From: Methylobacillus gramineus
GTDB taxonomy: Bacteria; Pseudomonadota; Gammaproteobacteria; Burkholderiales; Methylophilaceae
NCBI RefSeq assembly: GCF_020532675.1
Contig: NZ_JAJAVE010000003.1
Location: forward strand, 496,001 to 560,000
Length of the DNA stretch: 64,000 bases
Direction of reading: 5' to 3'
Shown: piece by piece, positions 28,204 to 37,475 of the stretch
Position numbering within the stretch: the first letter of the stretch is position 1
Layout: every line of letters begins with the position of its first letter
Notes under the pieces: model-generated
What the model was told of the DNA's origin: nothing
Database searches by the model: none
The model's input: the letters and a program-made list of their open reading frames with translations, nothing else
Position numbers and translations under genes: made by a program

Positions 28204-29013
28204 ATGAAAAAACGTCAAGCCAATCCTTATCTTGTTCGGGCCGGTGCGCTTTCTCTATTCGTGCATATCCTGCTGCTGGGCGTGCTGCTGTTCTCCGTTA
28301 GCTGGAACACCGAGCACCCCATGGTGGTTGCACAGGTGGAACTGTGGGAAAACCTGCCATCAGAAAAGCCGGTGGCAAAGCCTCCTCAGCCCAAGCCTGA
28401 ACCAGCTCCGGAGCCCACACCGCCACCCAAGCCGGAGCCAAAACCAGACCCCAAGCCTGACCCTGCTCCAGAGCCTCAGCCCGAGGCTGAGATTCAGGTA
28501 AAGAAGAAAGAGCCAGAAAAGCCTAAGCCCAAGGTGGAAAAGCCCAGGCCAGAGAAACCAAAACCTGAGCCGGAGAAGCCCAAGCCAGAGCCAAAGAAAG
28601 ACGACAAAAAGAAACTCGATGAGCTGAAGAAGTTGCAGCAGCAACTACTGGATGAAGATTCGCAGCCAGCGCCTGCCAAAAAACAGGGGCCTGCTCAGGA
28701 AGGTGCCAATGTTGCCAACCAGAGTGAAATTGATAAATACATCGGCTTGATCAATGCCAAGATCAAGCGCAACGTGAACCGCCAGTTGTGCGGTAACGGC
28801 AAGCCTGAGCTTGAGGTCGGCATCAGCCTCATGCCTACTGGCGAAGTGATTGGAGCGCCGCGTTTGCTCAAGAGCAGTGGTTTGCCTGCGTGTGACGAGG
28901 CCGTTGAGCGGGCAATTTTGCAGTCGCAACCTTTGCCTTTGCCACCACAACCGGAGCTTTTTTCGCAGTTTCGCGATTTAAAACTTAAATTCCGTCCTAA
29001 TAACGATAACTAG
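28204..29013 (+). CDS. tolA: Tol-Pal system protein TolA
   Basis: This 269-residue protein spans the periplasm and links TolQR to TolB and Pal. One N-terminal membrane helix (about residues 13-33) is followed by a long Pro/Lys/Glu-rich segment (about 55-140, repeated PKPEP/KPKPE units). A short charged helix and a C-terminal globular domain III come next (SEIDKYIGLINAKIKRNVNRQLCGNGKPELEVGISLMPTGEVIGAPRLLKSSG). The rod here is proline-rich, unlike the alanine-lysine helix of E. coli TolA, so it is probably polyproline-like. The repeats leave strongly biased codon use and spurious open frames on both strands. Confidence 0.95.
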   Translation: MKKRQANPYLVRAGALSLFVHILLLGVLLFSVSWNTEHPMVVAQVELWENLPSEKPVAKPPQPKPEPAPEPTPPPKPEPKPDPKPDPAPEPQPEAEIQVKKKEPEKPKPKVEKPRPEKPKPEPEKPKPEPKKDDKKKLDELKKLQQQLLDEDSQPAPAKKQGPAQEGANVANQSEIDKYIGLINAKIKRNVNRQLCGNGKPELEVGISLMPTGEVIGAPRLLKSSGLPACDEAVERAILQSQPLPLPPQPELFSQFRDLKLKFRPNNDN

Positions 29014-29075
29014 TTTGATAGAATGTACGATTACCTGTCGGGGAACTTTGCATCACTTTATTGCCCTAAACACAC

Positions 29076-30362
29076 ATGAATAAAATACGCTTATTTCTCA
29101 GTCTCTTAGTTTTCTTCCTGCCACTTACTGGTAAAGCCGCCCTGACGATTGAAATTGTCGGCGGTGCTGCCCAGCAGATTCCCATCGCGATTGTGCCGTT
29201 TGCCCAACAAGGGCAGATTGCCGGACAGCAGGACACGATAGCTAACATCATCGGTGCAGACTTGCGACGCAGCGGTCTGTTTCGTGTGCTTGAAACCCGC
29301 GGCGTGGCTAATCAGCCGCATGAGCTGAGTGAGGTAAATTATGCGGATTGGTCTGCTATCCAGACTCAGGCTCTGACCATCGGCAATATCGAAACCCTGC
29401 CGGGCAATCGTCTCAAGGTTTCTTTCCGCTTGCTGGATGTGTACAAGCAAAATCAGCTGGCTGGCATGGAATACAATATTACCCCCGCCCAGTTGCGCAT
29501 GACTGCACATCGTATCGCGGATGTGATCTACCAGAAGCTGACAGGCGAGCAGGGCGTATTTGCTACCCGCATTTCCTACGTCACCAAGGTAAACGGGCGT
29601 TATTCACTGCAAGTGGCAGATGCTGATGGGTACAACCCGCAAACGGTTGTGTCCTCGGTAGAGCCGATCATTTCCCCGGTCTGGTCACCGGATGGTACCC
29701 GCCTCGCGTATGTGTCTTTTGAAAAGAAAAAGCCGATTGTCTATGTCCAGTCACTGGTGTCCGGTCAACGTACTGTGCTGGCTAATTTCAAGGGCAATAA
29801 CAGTGCACCATCATGGTCGCCTGATGGCAAGCGCCTAGCGATTGTGCTGACGTATGCCGCCAACTCGCAGATTTACAGCATCAACGCTGATGGCACCGGT
29901 TTGCAGCAACTGACACATACCAGTGCGATTGACACTGAACCAGTCTGGTCGCCGGATGGTCGCTATATTTACTTCACCTCAGATCGTGGTGGTAACCCGC
30001 AGATTTATCGCATGTCTACCAGCGGTAATGATGCATCGCGCGTGACATTTGAAGGCAGTTATGTCGTTAGTCCTCGTATTTCGCCCGATGGCAAGTCTCT
30101 TGCTTATATTCGCCGTGACGATGGGAAGTTCCGCGTTGCCTTGCAGGATGTTGCCAGTGGACAAGTGCAAATTCTCAGTGATAGCGCCCGAGATGAGTCG
30201 CCTAGTTTTGCGCCGAATGGTCGCATGATCATCTATGCCACCCGTATCAATGGTAAAGGCGCGCTGGCAGCCGTATCAGCGGATGGCAAGGTGAAGCAGC
30301 GCTTGAGTGAAACCGGTGGTGATGTGCGTGAGCCTGCTTGGGGCCCTGTAGTGAGCCAGTAA
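29076..30362 (+). CDS. tolB: Tol-Pal system beta-propeller protein TolB
   Basis: This 428-residue periplasmic protein has a signal peptide ending near TGKAA-LT (residue 22), an N-terminal alpha/beta domain (residues about 22-165) and a six-bladed propeller made of WSPDG repeats (SPVWSPDGTRLAYVS, PSWSPDGKRLAIV, PVWSPDGRYIYFTSD, RISPDGKSLAYI). It contacts Pal and the TolA C-terminal domain. The gap to tolA is 62 bases. Confidence 0.97.
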   Translation: MNKIRLFLSLLVFFLPLTGKAALTIEIVGGAAQQIPIAIVPFAQQGQIAGQQDTIANIIGADLRRSGLFRVLETRGVANQPHELSEVNYADWSAIQTQALTIGNIETLPGNRLKVSFRLLDVYKQNQLAGMEYNITPAQLRMTAHRIADVIYQKLTGEQGVFATRISYVTKVNGRYSLQVADADGYNPQTVVSSVEPIISPVWSPDGTRLAYVSFEKKKPIVYVQSLVSGQRTVLANFKGNNSAPSWSPDGKRLAIVLTYAANSQIYSINADGTGLQQLTHTSAIDTEPVWSPDGRYIYFTSDRGGNPQIYRMSTSGNDASRVTFEGSYVVSPRISPDGKSLAYIRRDDGKFRVALQDVASGQVQILSDSARDESPSFAPNGRMIIYATRINGKGALAAVSADGKVKQRLSETGGDVREPAWGPVVSQ

Positions 30363-30430
30363 GCGTCGGTCAGTTTTTAGTGTAGTAACCAATTGATTTA
30401 GTGTGTGTCTTATTTAAAGGAGAGAATAAA

Positions 30431-30970
30431 GTGAATAAACGTTTATTGATGAGCGTATTGTTGGCAGCCATGTTGGCAGCGTGTTCAAGCAAGGCTGTGA
30501 AGGAAACTCCTCAGGCCTCAGTGGAAGATAAGAGTCCTGCTACTAGTCAAACTACTAGCAGCAATGATTCTTCTACCAGTGGTGTCAGTGATTCATCTTT
30601 GGCGAGCAACCCATTGAAGGATCCTAACAACATTCTGTCCAAGCGTAATGTGTACTTTGACTACGATAGCGATGCTGTGAAGTCTGAGTATCGTCCGCTG
30701 ATCGAAGCACATGCCAAATATCTGGCATCACACAGCGATGCAAAGGTGTTCCTGCAAGGCAATACCGATGATCGTGGTACTCGTGAGTACAATCTGTCAC
30801 TGGGCCAGCGTCGTGCCGTATCTGTGAAGAAGGTATTGAACGTACTTGGCGTGCAAGATGCCCAAATCGAGACCGTTAGTTTCGGTAAGGAAAAGGCTAA
30901 CTCCACGTGTGCTGATGATTCTTGCTTCAAGCAAGATCGTCGCGTTGATATTCTCTATCAAGGCGAGTAA
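30431..30970 (+). CDS. pal: Peptidoglycan-associated lipoprotein Pal
   Basis: This 179-residue outer-membrane lipoprotein starts at a GTG (30431) placed 6-8 bases after AAAGGAGAG. This gives a proper lipoprotein signal with lipobox LAAC (MLLAAMLAACSS), and longer upstream readings are not supported. A serine/threonine-rich linker precedes the OmpA-like peptidoglycan-binding domain (residues about 75-179, VYFDYDSDAVKSEYRPLIEAHAKYL, GNTDDRGTREYNLSLGQRRA). It anchors the outer membrane and is the target of TolB. Confidence 0.95.
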   Translation: MNKRLLMSVLLAAMLAACSSKAVKETPQASVEDKSPATSQTTSSNDSSTSGVSDSSLASNPLKDPNNILSKRNVYFDYDSDAVKSEYRPLIEAHAKYLASHSDAKVFLQGNTDDRGTREYNLSLGQRRAVSVKKVLNVLGVQDAQIETVSFGKEKANSTCADDSCFKQDRRVDILYQGE

Positions 30971-30973
30971 TTC

Positions 30974-31795
30974 ATGATGCGGCGTTCTCTGGTTCTGTTT
31001 ATAGCAGGTTTTCTCTCGCTGCCACACTTGGTACAGGCTGCGCTTTTTGGTGACGATGAAGCAAGAAAGAAAATCGCCGATTTGCAACAGCAGGTACAAA
31101 GTCAGAATCAGGAAACGCAATCAGCATTGACTGAGTTGAAGAAAAACCAGCAGGCCCTGGAAACAAAAAGCCAGGGCATGCTGGATTTATTGGGTCAGAT
31201 AGACAGGCTCAATCAGGAAATCAGTCGCCTGAAAGGCGATCTTGAGGTCGCCAATCACAATATTGAAAATATACAGCAACGCCAGCGGGATCTTTATGCT
31301 GATACTGATGGCCGCCTGCGTAAGCTTGAGCAGGGTGGTGTGCCCCCTGCGAATGCTGTCGTTGGTCAAGAAGGACAGACACAACCACAGGCAGAGAATG
31401 TAGAGAGTGCGGAAGTTAAAGATCTGGAAGCGGCCAAGGCATTTTCTGCTGCAGGTAAGTTTAAAGAAGCATTTGATGCGTATAGCAAGTTCCTGCAGGT
31501 GCATCCTGGTAGCAGCAAGGCGCCAGAAGCTTTGCTAGGGTTGGGCAGTGCCCAGTTTTCACTGAAGAACTACAAAGCCTCCATCAGCACCCAGCAAAAG
31601 CTGATTGCCCAGCATGGCAATAGCGATAAGGTGCCAGATGCTTTGTTCAGCATTGCGAATAGCCAGATTCAACTTTCCGAGGTGGATAATGCCAAGAAAA
31701 CCTTGCGCAGTCTGCTTGAAAAGTTCCCTCAGCATGAGCTGGCCTCTAGTGCCAAAAGGCGCCTGAACGTGCTGGACTCGATTAAGTCCAAATAG
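30974..31795 (+). CDS. cpoB: Cell division coordinator CpoB (YbgF)
   Basis: This 273-residue periplasmic protein has a signal peptide ending at about LVQA-AL (residue 22), an N-terminal coiled coil (residues about 28-115, rich in Gln, Glu and Leu) and C-terminal TPR repeats from about residue 150 (AKAFSAAGKFKEAFDAYSKFLQVHPGSSKAPEALLGLGSAQFSLKNYKAS...). CpoB links the Tol machine with septal peptidoglycan synthesis. Two adjacent ATG codons (30974, 30977) are possible starts. Confidence 0.95.
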   Translation: MMRRSLVLFIAGFLSLPHLVQAALFGDDEARKKIADLQQQVQSQNQETQSALTELKKNQQALETKSQGMLDLLGQIDRLNQEISRLKGDLEVANHNIENIQQRQRDLYADTDGRLRKLEQGGVPPANAVVGQEGQTQPQAENVESAEVKDLEAAKAFSAAGKFKEAFDAYSKFLQVHPGSSKAPEALLGLGSAQFSLKNYKASISTQQKLIAQHGNSDKVPDALFSIANSQIQLSEVDNAKKTLRSLLEKFPQHELASSAKRRLNVLDSIKSK

Positions 31796-31803
31796 CGTTC
31801 CCC

Positions 31804-32442
31804 GTGTTACGTATCCACGAAATATTTCACTCCCTGCAAGGGGAGTCGTCACGTGTAGGCATGCCTACGGTATTTGTACGACTGACTGGTTGCCCCATGC
31901 GCTGTGTCTATTGCGATACGGCATATGCTTTCAAGGGAGGCAGCAATATGTCGCTGGATGACATATTGCTGCAAGTCGAGAGTTATGGTGCCAAGTACGT
32001 CTGTGTGACAGGAGGTGAGCCCCTGGCACAGAAAAAAGAGTGCCTGAACCTGCTGGCACGTCTTTGTGATCATGGCTACGAAGTGTCCCTGGAAACTGGT
32101 GGAGCTATCGCCACGGATGGGATTGATGAACGGGTGGCGGTGATCCTGGATATCAAGACCCCTGGCTCAGGTGAGCTGGAAAAGAATCACTGGGAAAACC
32201 TGCAGCGACTCAAGGCCAATGATGAAATCAAATTCGTGCTTTGTAGCCGGGAAGATTACGACTGGGCCAAGCAGTTAATGGTGGAGCATGCGCTCAATGA
32301 AAAATGCCAGGTGATCTTTTCTCCTGTATTCAGTCAGGTGGCTCCCGCAGATTTAGCTGATTGGGTGCTGAAGGACAGGCTGCCAGTACGCATGCAGGTG
32401 CAGTTGCACAAAATTCTATGGGGCGAGACCCCGGGCAAATAA
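31804..32442 (+). CDS. queE: 7-carboxy-7-deazaguanine synthase QueE
   Basis: This 212-residue radical-SAM enzyme makes the deazaguanine ring of queuosine from 6-carboxytetrahydropterin. The cluster motif is CPMRCVYC in VRLTGCPMRCVYCDTAYAF, with the substrate-binding FHSLQGESSRVGMPTVFVRL before it and VCVTGGEPL after. The start is a GTG at 31804, eight bases after the cpoB stop. The tol-pal-cpoB-queE-queC order is common in beta- and gammaproteobacteria. Confidence 0.95.
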   Translation: MLRIHEIFHSLQGESSRVGMPTVFVRLTGCPMRCVYCDTAYAFKGGSNMSLDDILLQVESYGAKYVCVTGGEPLAQKKECLNLLARLCDHGYEVSLETGGAIATDGIDERVAVILDIKTPGSGELEKNHWENLQRLKANDEIKFVLCSREDYDWAKQLMVEHALNEKCQVIFSPVFSQVAPADLADWVLKDRLPVRMQVQLHKILWGETPGK

Positions 32443-32569
32443 GTGGCTATAAGCCAGTTGATGGTTGGCCTTGGTCAGCCTGGTCTGAAATTCTTTAATA
32501 TCTAGTAAACATGGTTTTGATAGGGCTCGCGCCGTTCTGGCATTTGAGTCATTGCATGGAAGTAAGGTC

Positions 32570-33259
32570 ATGAGTAAGAAAGCAGTAGTACTTCTATCCG
32601 GAGGGCTGGATTCAGCGACCGTGCTGGCCATTGCGCGCAGTCAGGGTTATGAATCCTATTGTCTGAGCCTGGATTATCACCAGCGGCATCATGCCGAGTT
32701 GCATGCTGCCGACAATGTGGCCAAGGTGCTGGGTGCTGCTGCACATCGTACCGCGCAGCTCGATCTTTCCATGTTTGGTGGTTCAGCCCTTACTGATCAT
32801 GCGATAGACGTGCCACAGGAGCCTACAGAGGGCATCCCGGTCACCTATGTGCCTGCACGCAATACCATTATGCTGTCTCTGGCGCTTGCCTGGGCAGAGG
32901 TGCTGGAATCGCGCGATATCTTCATTGGGGTCAATGCGCTGGATTACTCAGGGTATCCCGATTGTAGGGGTGAGTATGTCGAGGCTTTCCAGAATATGGC
33001 GAATTTGGCAACCAAGAGCGCGGTTGAAGGCAAGACCATTACCATTCATGCGCCATTGATTGATATGACCAAGGCTGAAATTGTCACGCAGGGGACGGCC
33101 CTGGGCGTTGATTATGCGATGACGGTGTCTTGCTATCAGGCTGATAGCCATGGCCTAGCCTGTGGGATGTGTGATTCATGTCGCTTGCGCAAGCAGGGCT
33201 TTATGGCTGCTGGTCTGGCAGATCCAACGCGCTATGTTGATTCTGTGGTAAATGCATAA
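32570..33259 (+). CDS. queC: 7-cyano-7-deazaguanine (preQ0) synthase QueC
   Basis: This 229-residue ATP-dependent enzyme makes preQ0, the next step to queuosine after QueE. It has the PP-loop [11 protein letters not shown] near the N-terminus, the [17 protein letters not shown] segment, and a zinc site of four cysteines in [24 protein letters not shown]. The ATG at 32570 is preferred because GTAAGG lies just upstream; an in-frame TTG at 32552 would add six residues. These deazaguanine genes are chromosomal and not linked to the DNA-modification genes in the distal island. Confidence 0.95.
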   Translation: MSKKAVVLLSGGLDSATVLAIARSQGYESYCLSLDYHQRHHAELHAADNVAKVLGAAAHRTAQLDLSMFGGSALTDHAIDVPQEPTEGIPVTYVPARNTIMLSLALAWAEVLESRDIFIGVNALDYSGYPDCRGEYVEAFQNMANLATKSAVEGKTITIHAPLIDMTKAEIVTQGTALGVDYAMTVSCYQADSHGLACGMCDSCRLRKQGFMAAGLADPTRYVDSVVNA

Positions 33260-33264
33260 TTGTC

Positions 33265-33294
33265 TTGCCAAGGCCATAGAAAATAACGTAAAAT
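33265..33294 (+). promoter_or_regulatory. Probable promoter of the rpsP-rimM-trmD-rplS operon
   Basis: TTGCCA (33265-33270) and TAAAAT (33289-33294) are spaced by 18 bases and lie 36 bases before the rpsP start, in the short gap after queC. Both hexamers match consensus in five of six positions. Confidence 0.55.
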
Positions 33295-33330
33295 CCGCGC
33301 CTTTCCGTCTAGTCTAAAGAGAACAAGATT

Positions 33331-33579
33331 ATGGTGATTATTCGTCTCGCCCGTGGTGGCGCGAAGAAAGCTCCTTTTTACAGCGTAGTTGTGGCCGATT
33401 CCCGCAATCGCCGTGATGGCCGTTTTATTGAGCGTGTAGGTTTCTACAATCCTTTGGCTAAAGAAGGTCAAGAAGGCCTGCGTCTGAACAGCGAGCGTAT
33501 CGCTCACTGGCGTAGCAATGGTGCGCAATTGTCAGACAGCGTTGCTCGTCTGGTTAAGCAAGCAGCTAAAGCTGCCTAA
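33331..33579 (+). CDS. rpsP: 30S ribosomal protein S16
   Basis: This 82-residue protein, [44 protein letters not shown] and onward, is a clear S16, an early 30S assembly protein. It opens the conserved rpsP-rimM-trmD-rplS operon. Confidence 0.98.
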   Translation: MVIIRLARGGAKKAPFYSVVVADSRNRRDGRFIERVGFYNPLAKEGQEGLRLNSERIAHWRSNGAQLSDSVARLVKQAAKAA

Positions 33580-33619
33580 TACCATAGCCGTTGTAAAACG
33601 GCTGGTAGCTTAATATATT

Positions 33620-34132
33620 GTGAGTGAATTAGTCATCATGGGGCGCGTTGTCGCCCCTTATGGCGTTTATGGCTGGCTGAAAATCCAGCCAGACACCGAA
33701 GATCTGGATAGCCTGTTTGATTACGACAGCTGGTGGTTGGGGCGCGCTAATCCGCAAGACTCCAGCCTCTGGCGCGAGCTTGAGGTCGAAACAGTCAAGG
33801 TGCATAACGCGCTGCTTGTAGTCAAGCTAGTGGGTGTCGATGATAGGGATGCTGCTTTTGCCTGTAAAGGCATGCAAGTGGCAGTGCCTCGTGATTTGTT
33901 ACCCCCTGCAGATGCAAATGAGTATTACTGGTCTGACCTGATCGGGCTTGAGGTGAAAAACCAGCAGGCGGTCGAGTTGGGCAAGATTACGGATGTCTTT
34001 GCCACCGGTGCCAATGACGTGATAGTCGTCAAAAGTGAGCGTGAACGGCTGATTCCATTTATCGACCAGGTCATACTTGAGGTGGATGTGGCGGCTAAAA
34101 CCATGCTGGTGGATTGGGATGCGGAGTTTTGA
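33620..34132 (+). CDS. rimM: 16S rRNA processing protein RimM
   Basis: This 170-residue 30S maturation factor binds S19 during head assembly. The N-terminal RimM domain starts [17 protein letters not shown], and the C-terminal PRC-barrel contains [28 protein letters not shown] and [12 protein letters not shown]. The start is a GTG at 33620. It is second in the S16 operon, its usual place. Confidence 0.96.
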   Translation: MSELVIMGRVVAPYGVYGWLKIQPDTEDLDSLFDYDSWWLGRANPQDSSLWRELEVETVKVHNALLVVKLVGVDDRDAAFACKGMQVAVPRDLLPPADANEYYWSDLIGLEVKNQQAVELGKITDVFATGANDVIVVKSERERLIPFIDQVILEVDVAAKTMLVDWDAEF

Positions 34133-34164
34133 GCGAGGCTGATCAGTCAGCGATCAAGCGTACC

Positions 34165-34923
34165 ATGCAGTTTGATGTGGTGACTTTGTTTCCACAAATG
34201 TTTGAAGCCTTGAGTAATTTTGGTATTAGCTCGCGTGCCCTGGAGCGCCAGATCTATGATCTGCAATTGTGGAACCCACGGGATTTCACTAGCGACAACT
34301 ATCGTACGATAGATGATAGGCCATATGGTGGTGGTCCTGGCATGTTGATGTTGGCAGAGCCGTTGGCAAGTGCAATTCAGGCTGCCAAGGCGAGGCAACA
34401 GCAGGCCGGGGTGACAAAGACTAAGGTGATTCACCTTTCGCCGCAGGGCATACCGCTCAAACATGAGCATGTCATGCAACTGAGCGGAGAGCCTGGTCTG
34501 ATATTGCTGGCCAGTCGCTATGAAGGTGTGGATGAGCGATTGCTCAATAGTGTGGTTGATGAAGAATATTCGATAGGCGACTATGTGCTGTCTGGTGGTG
34601 AGATTCCCGCCATGGTGCTGATAGACGCAATCGTCAGGCAATTGCCGGGTAGTCTCGGTGATGCCGGATCGGCAGAGGAGGATTCCTTTGTTGATGGTTT
34701 GCTGGATTGTCCGCATTACACACGCCCTGAGGAATATGCAGGGCGGAAGGTGCCGGAAGTATTGCTTTCTGGCAATCATGCAAAGATTAAGCAATGGCGA
34801 TTAAAACAATCGCTGGCGCGAACCCGGGCCAGGCGCCCGGATTTATTGGCCGCAAGGTCGTTGACGAAAGAGGAATCTCGGCTGCTCAAGGAAATAGAGC
34901 AGGAACAAGATTCCCATAACTAA
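34165..34923 (+). CDS. trmD: tRNA (guanine-37-N1)-methyltransferase TrmD
   Basis: This 252-residue SPOUT methyltransferase forms m1G37 and prevents frameshifting. It starts [26 protein letters not shown], and the trefoil-knot SAM site is [40 protein letters not shown], with [13 protein letters not shown] before it. The ATG at 34165 gives the usual protein. An upstream TTG overlapping the rimM stop would add about 12 residues and is less likely. Confidence 0.95.
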   Translation: MQFDVVTLFPQMFEALSNFGISSRALERQIYDLQLWNPRDFTSDNYRTIDDRPYGGGPGMLMLAEPLASAIQAAKARQQQAGVTKTKVIHLSPQGIPLKHEHVMQLSGEPGLILLASRYEGVDERLLNSVVDEEYSIGDYVLSGGEIPAMVLIDAIVRQLPGSLGDAGSAEEDSFVDGLLDCPHYTRPEEYAGRKVPEVLLSGNHAKIKQWRLKQSLARTRARRPDLLAARSLTKEESRLLKEIEQEQDSHN

Positions 34924-34936
34924 AAGGAAGCTCAAA

Positions 34937-35326
34937 ATGGCTGATATTATCAAGTTGCTGGAAGAGGAAGAAATTGCCCGTCTTGGCAAGAATATTCCTA
35001 GTTTTGCCCCAGGTGACACCGTAGTAGTGGGTGTTAACGTGGTTGAAGGTACACGTAAGCGTGTGCAGGCTTACGAAGGCGTTGTAATCGCTATCCGTAA
35101 CCGTGGTCTGAATTCATCTTTCATCGTGCGTAAGATTTCTTCCGGTGAAGGCGTTGAGCGTACATTCCAGACTTACTCACCACTAATTGCCAGCGTTGAA
35201 GTGAAGCGTCGCGGTGATGTACGTCGCAGCAAGCTGTACTACCTCCGTGAGCGTTCAGGCAAGTCCGCACGTATCAAGGAAAAGCTGCAATTGCGCACCA
35301 AGGAAACAGCGACCAGCGCAGAATAA
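34937..35326 (+). CDS. rplS: 50S ribosomal protein L19
   Basis: This 129-residue protein with [35 protein letters not shown] and the [12 protein letters not shown] motif is L19, at the 30S-50S interface. It is the last gene of the S16 operon, with AAAAGGAAG before the ATG and a strong terminator just downstream. Confidence 0.98.
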   Translation: MADIIKLLEEEEIARLGKNIPSFAPGDTVVVGVNVVEGTRKRVQAYEGVVIAIRNRGLNSSFIVRKISSGEGVERTFQTYSPLIASVEVKRRGDVRRSKLYYLRERSGKSARIKEKLQLRTKETATSAE

Positions 35327-35343
35327 AGCGCAGTTTGTTTCAG

Positions 35344-35372
35344 AAAAAAGCCCCGGTGTCCGGGGCTTTTTT
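35344..35372 (+). terminator. Rho-independent terminator after rplS
   Basis: Stem GCCCCGG (35350-35356), loop TGT, CCGGGGC (35360-35366), with an A run before and TTTTTT after. It closes the rpsP-rplS operon. Confidence 0.93.
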
Positions 35373-35424
35373 ATTTTCTGCAGTCACATTCTTGGTCGCT
35401 GGATGTTTGGGCTAAAATGACCTG

Positions 35425-35904
35425 ATGGCAAATAATATTCCCCAGAATTTTTCTGCAGTCATTGAGGCCCCTTTTGGGGCCATCGGTGTATATGTAGATG
35501 ATGAGTATGTCAGCGGAATCAAGTTGATTCCCGAACACCTGTCAGCCTGCTGTGCTTCCCAGCCTTTTGTGCAGTATGTTGCACTGCAGTTAAAGCGCTA
35601 TCTGCAAGATGCCTCGACTTCGCTGGATATTCCCCATGTTTTGCAGGGTACACCTTTCCAGAAACGTGTCTGGCGCAAAATGAATGAAATACCGCTGGGG
35701 CAGGTCTGGAGCTATAGTGAGCTGGCGGAGCAAGTTGCCTCCGGCCCGCGCGCAGTAGCAAACGTTTGTGGTGCCAATCATCTACCGTTGCTGATTCCCT
35801 GCCACCGTATCGTTGCCAAGAATGGCATTGGGGGATTTATGCAGGGGACGGCCAACGGGCTGGATATCAAGCGCTGGCTGTTGCAACACGAAAAGCAGGT
35901 ATGA
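35425..35904 (+). CDS. ogt: Methylated-DNA-protein-cysteine methyltransferase
   Basis: This 159-residue suicide enzyme removes O6-methyl groups from guanine. The acceptor cysteine is Cys126 in LLIPCHRIV, with the upstream recognition helix GPRAVANVCGANHLP and TPFQKRVWRKMNEIPLGQVWSYSELA. The N-terminal domain is short. It shares an ATGA overlap with xerD, an unusual but clear coupling of a repair gene with a chromosome-dimer recombinase. Confidence 0.93.
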   Translation: MANNIPQNFSAVIEAPFGAIGVYVDDEYVSGIKLIPEHLSACCASQPFVQYVALQLKRYLQDASTSLDIPHVLQGTPFQKRVWRKMNEIPLGQVWSYSELAEQVASGPRAVANVCGANHLPLLIPCHRIVAKNGIGGFMQGTANGLDIKRWLLQHEKQV

Positions 35905-36797
35905 CGCTGGATAATCAGGCACTGCTGGACAGTTTTATTGACCATCTGTGGCTCGAAGATGGGCTGGCGAAAAATACCCTAGAGAGTTACCGTCTTGACC
36001 TTGCTGCTTTTGCTGAATGGTTGAGCCGGGTGAAAAGCAAACCATTGCTTGAAGCCGGGCAGGAAGATATCCAAGCCTATATTGCAATGCGCTTCCCGCA
36101 AAGCAAGCCACGTAGCATCAGCAGGTTGGTTGCTAGTGTGCGCCGCATATATCGTTTTGCGCTACGTGAAAATTATATCAGTGCCGATCCCAGCCTGCGC
36201 ATCGAATCACCCAAATTACCACGATCACTGCCCAAAAGCCTGAGTGAAGCGGATGTGGAGCGACTGATACAGGCGCCAGATGTCGCAGATGTAATAGGCT
36301 TGCGAGATCGTGCCATGCTGGAGATGCTGTATGCGACCGGCTTGCGTGTGTCTGAACTGGTTGGCCTTGAGGTCACGGAAGCCAGTCTGACGGATGGCGT
36401 GGTACGGGTGACGGGTAAAGGCAGCAAGACGCGCCTTGTACCTTTGGGTGAGGAGTCGCTGGACTGGATTGGGCGCTATCTGAAAGAAGGGCGGCCACAG
36501 ATATTGCAACAACGCCTGAGTGATCACCTGTTTGTCACGCAGCGTGGCTCAGGCATGACGCGGCAGGCTTTCTGGTATTTAATCAAGCGCTATGCCTTGC
36601 TGGCAGGTATTCATACTCCGCTTTCCCCCCATGTGCTGCGCCATGCTTTTGCTACACACCTGCTGAATCATGGCGCTGACTTACGCGTGGTGCAGATGTT
36701 ATTGGGGCATGCTGATATTTCTACCACGCAAATTTACACTCATGTGGCGCGTGAGCGATTGAAGCAATTACATGTGAAACATCACCCGAGGGGATAA
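35901..36797 (+). CDS. xerD: Site-specific tyrosine recombinase XerD
   Basis: This 298-residue recombinase resolves chromosome dimers at dif with XerC. It has an N-terminal SAM-like core-binding domain (FIDHLWLEDGLAKNTLESYRLDLAAFAEWL) and a C-terminal catalytic domain with Arg149 (ATGLRVSELVGL), HVLRHAFATHLLNHGADLRVVQMLLGHADISTTQIYTHV and the terminal Tyr. The ATG at 35901 overlaps the ogt stop; longer upstream readings run inside ogt and are rejected. The following 242 bases up to folB contain no gene I can support. Confidence 0.96.
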   Translation: MTLDNQALLDSFIDHLWLEDGLAKNTLESYRLDLAAFAEWLSRVKSKPLLEAGQEDIQAYIAMRFPQSKPRSISRLVASVRRIYRFALRENYISADPSLRIESPKLPRSLPKSLSEADVERLIQAPDVADVIGLRDRAMLEMLYATGLRVSELVGLEVTEASLTDGVVRVTGKGSKTRLVPLGEESLDWIGRYLKEGRPQILQQRLSDHLFVTQRGSGMTRQAFWYLIKRYALLAGIHTPLSPHVLRHAFATHLLNHGADLRVVQMLLGHADISTTQIYTHVARERLKQLHVKHHPRG

Positions 36798-37039
36798 TCA
36801 ATTCAGTGCAATACACTCCACCAGATCTGAATAATTCTTAAGTTGATGATTCGTGGTGTTCGAGCATGATGTCCTGTGTTTTTGTGGCTGAAACCAAATC
36901 GAGCACGATAGAGGCGGATAGGCAACAAGGTTAGAATGTAAAGATTGAGTGTGGACGCAAGTATTTTGAATTGGCTCGGGGGCGTGATTTTTAAAGACGT
37001 AACGAATCTGGCAACATTGGTTGATGCTACTAATCGCAC

Positions 37040-37405
37040 CTAGGTGGGATTAGTACTTTTTCTTCGCTCTATCACCACACCCAGTGCCTTTAGTCCTGGC
37101 AGTATGCCGGGCTTGGCCACTTTGATTTTTACCCATGGTGCGCCAAATTCCTGCATGATGAGCTGGCATACGTGTTCTGCCAAGGCTTCCACTAACTTGA
37201 AGGATCGTTCTGACAATGTTTGCCGAATGCGCGACACCACGACACCATAGTCGATGGTGTCATCAATCTCATCGGTCTGGCACGAGCTGCTGTGGGGCAT
37301 GGCAATCTCAATATCCAGGATAATGGTTTGGGCCGTCAGGCGCTCCCATTCCGGTACGCCAAGGTGGGTTTCAACTTTGACTTCGCTGAGAAAAATAATA
37401 TCCAT
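37040..37405 (-). CDS. folB: Dihydroneopterin aldolase FolB
   Basis: This 121-residue folate-pathway enzyme cleaves dihydroneopterin. Landmarks are the start MDIIFLSEVKVETHLGVPEWERLTAQTIILDIEI, the TIDYGVVVSRIRQTLSERSFKLVEALAEHVCQLIM block with its active-site Glu, and KVAKPGILPGLKALGVVIER. It is divergent from plsY with a 70-base gap, a common neighbour pair in proteobacteria. Confidence 0.95.
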   Translation of the reverse strand: MDIIFLSEVKVETHLGVPEWERLTAQTIILDIEIAMPHSSSCQTDEIDDTIDYGVVVSRIRQTLSERSFKLVEALAEHVCQLIMQEFGAPWVKIKVAKPGILPGLKALGVVIERRKSTNPT

Positions 37406-37475
37406 AAGGGCTGGGATCCTGCGTTAGAGCTTGAGGGCTGATAGAATACGGCAATTCCATTTTAATCTAATCCAC

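Noticed and set aside
28360-28644. Long open frame antisense to tolA, rich in Leu/Arg/Trp
   Set aside because: It is the mirror of the Pro/Lys/Glu repeat region of TolA; low-complexity composition keeps all frames open. No ribosome site or family match.
31804-33259. queE/queC as part of a 7-deazaguanine DNA modification (Dpd) system linked to the DGQHR proteins
   Set aside because: They lie in the core tol-pal context, 20 kb away, and no DpdA-like transglycosylase is present; they serve queuosine synthesis.
36803-37039. 78-codon frame on the minus strand between xerD and folB
   Set aside because: No ribosome site, no recognisable domain and atypical composition; the gap is better left as non-coding.
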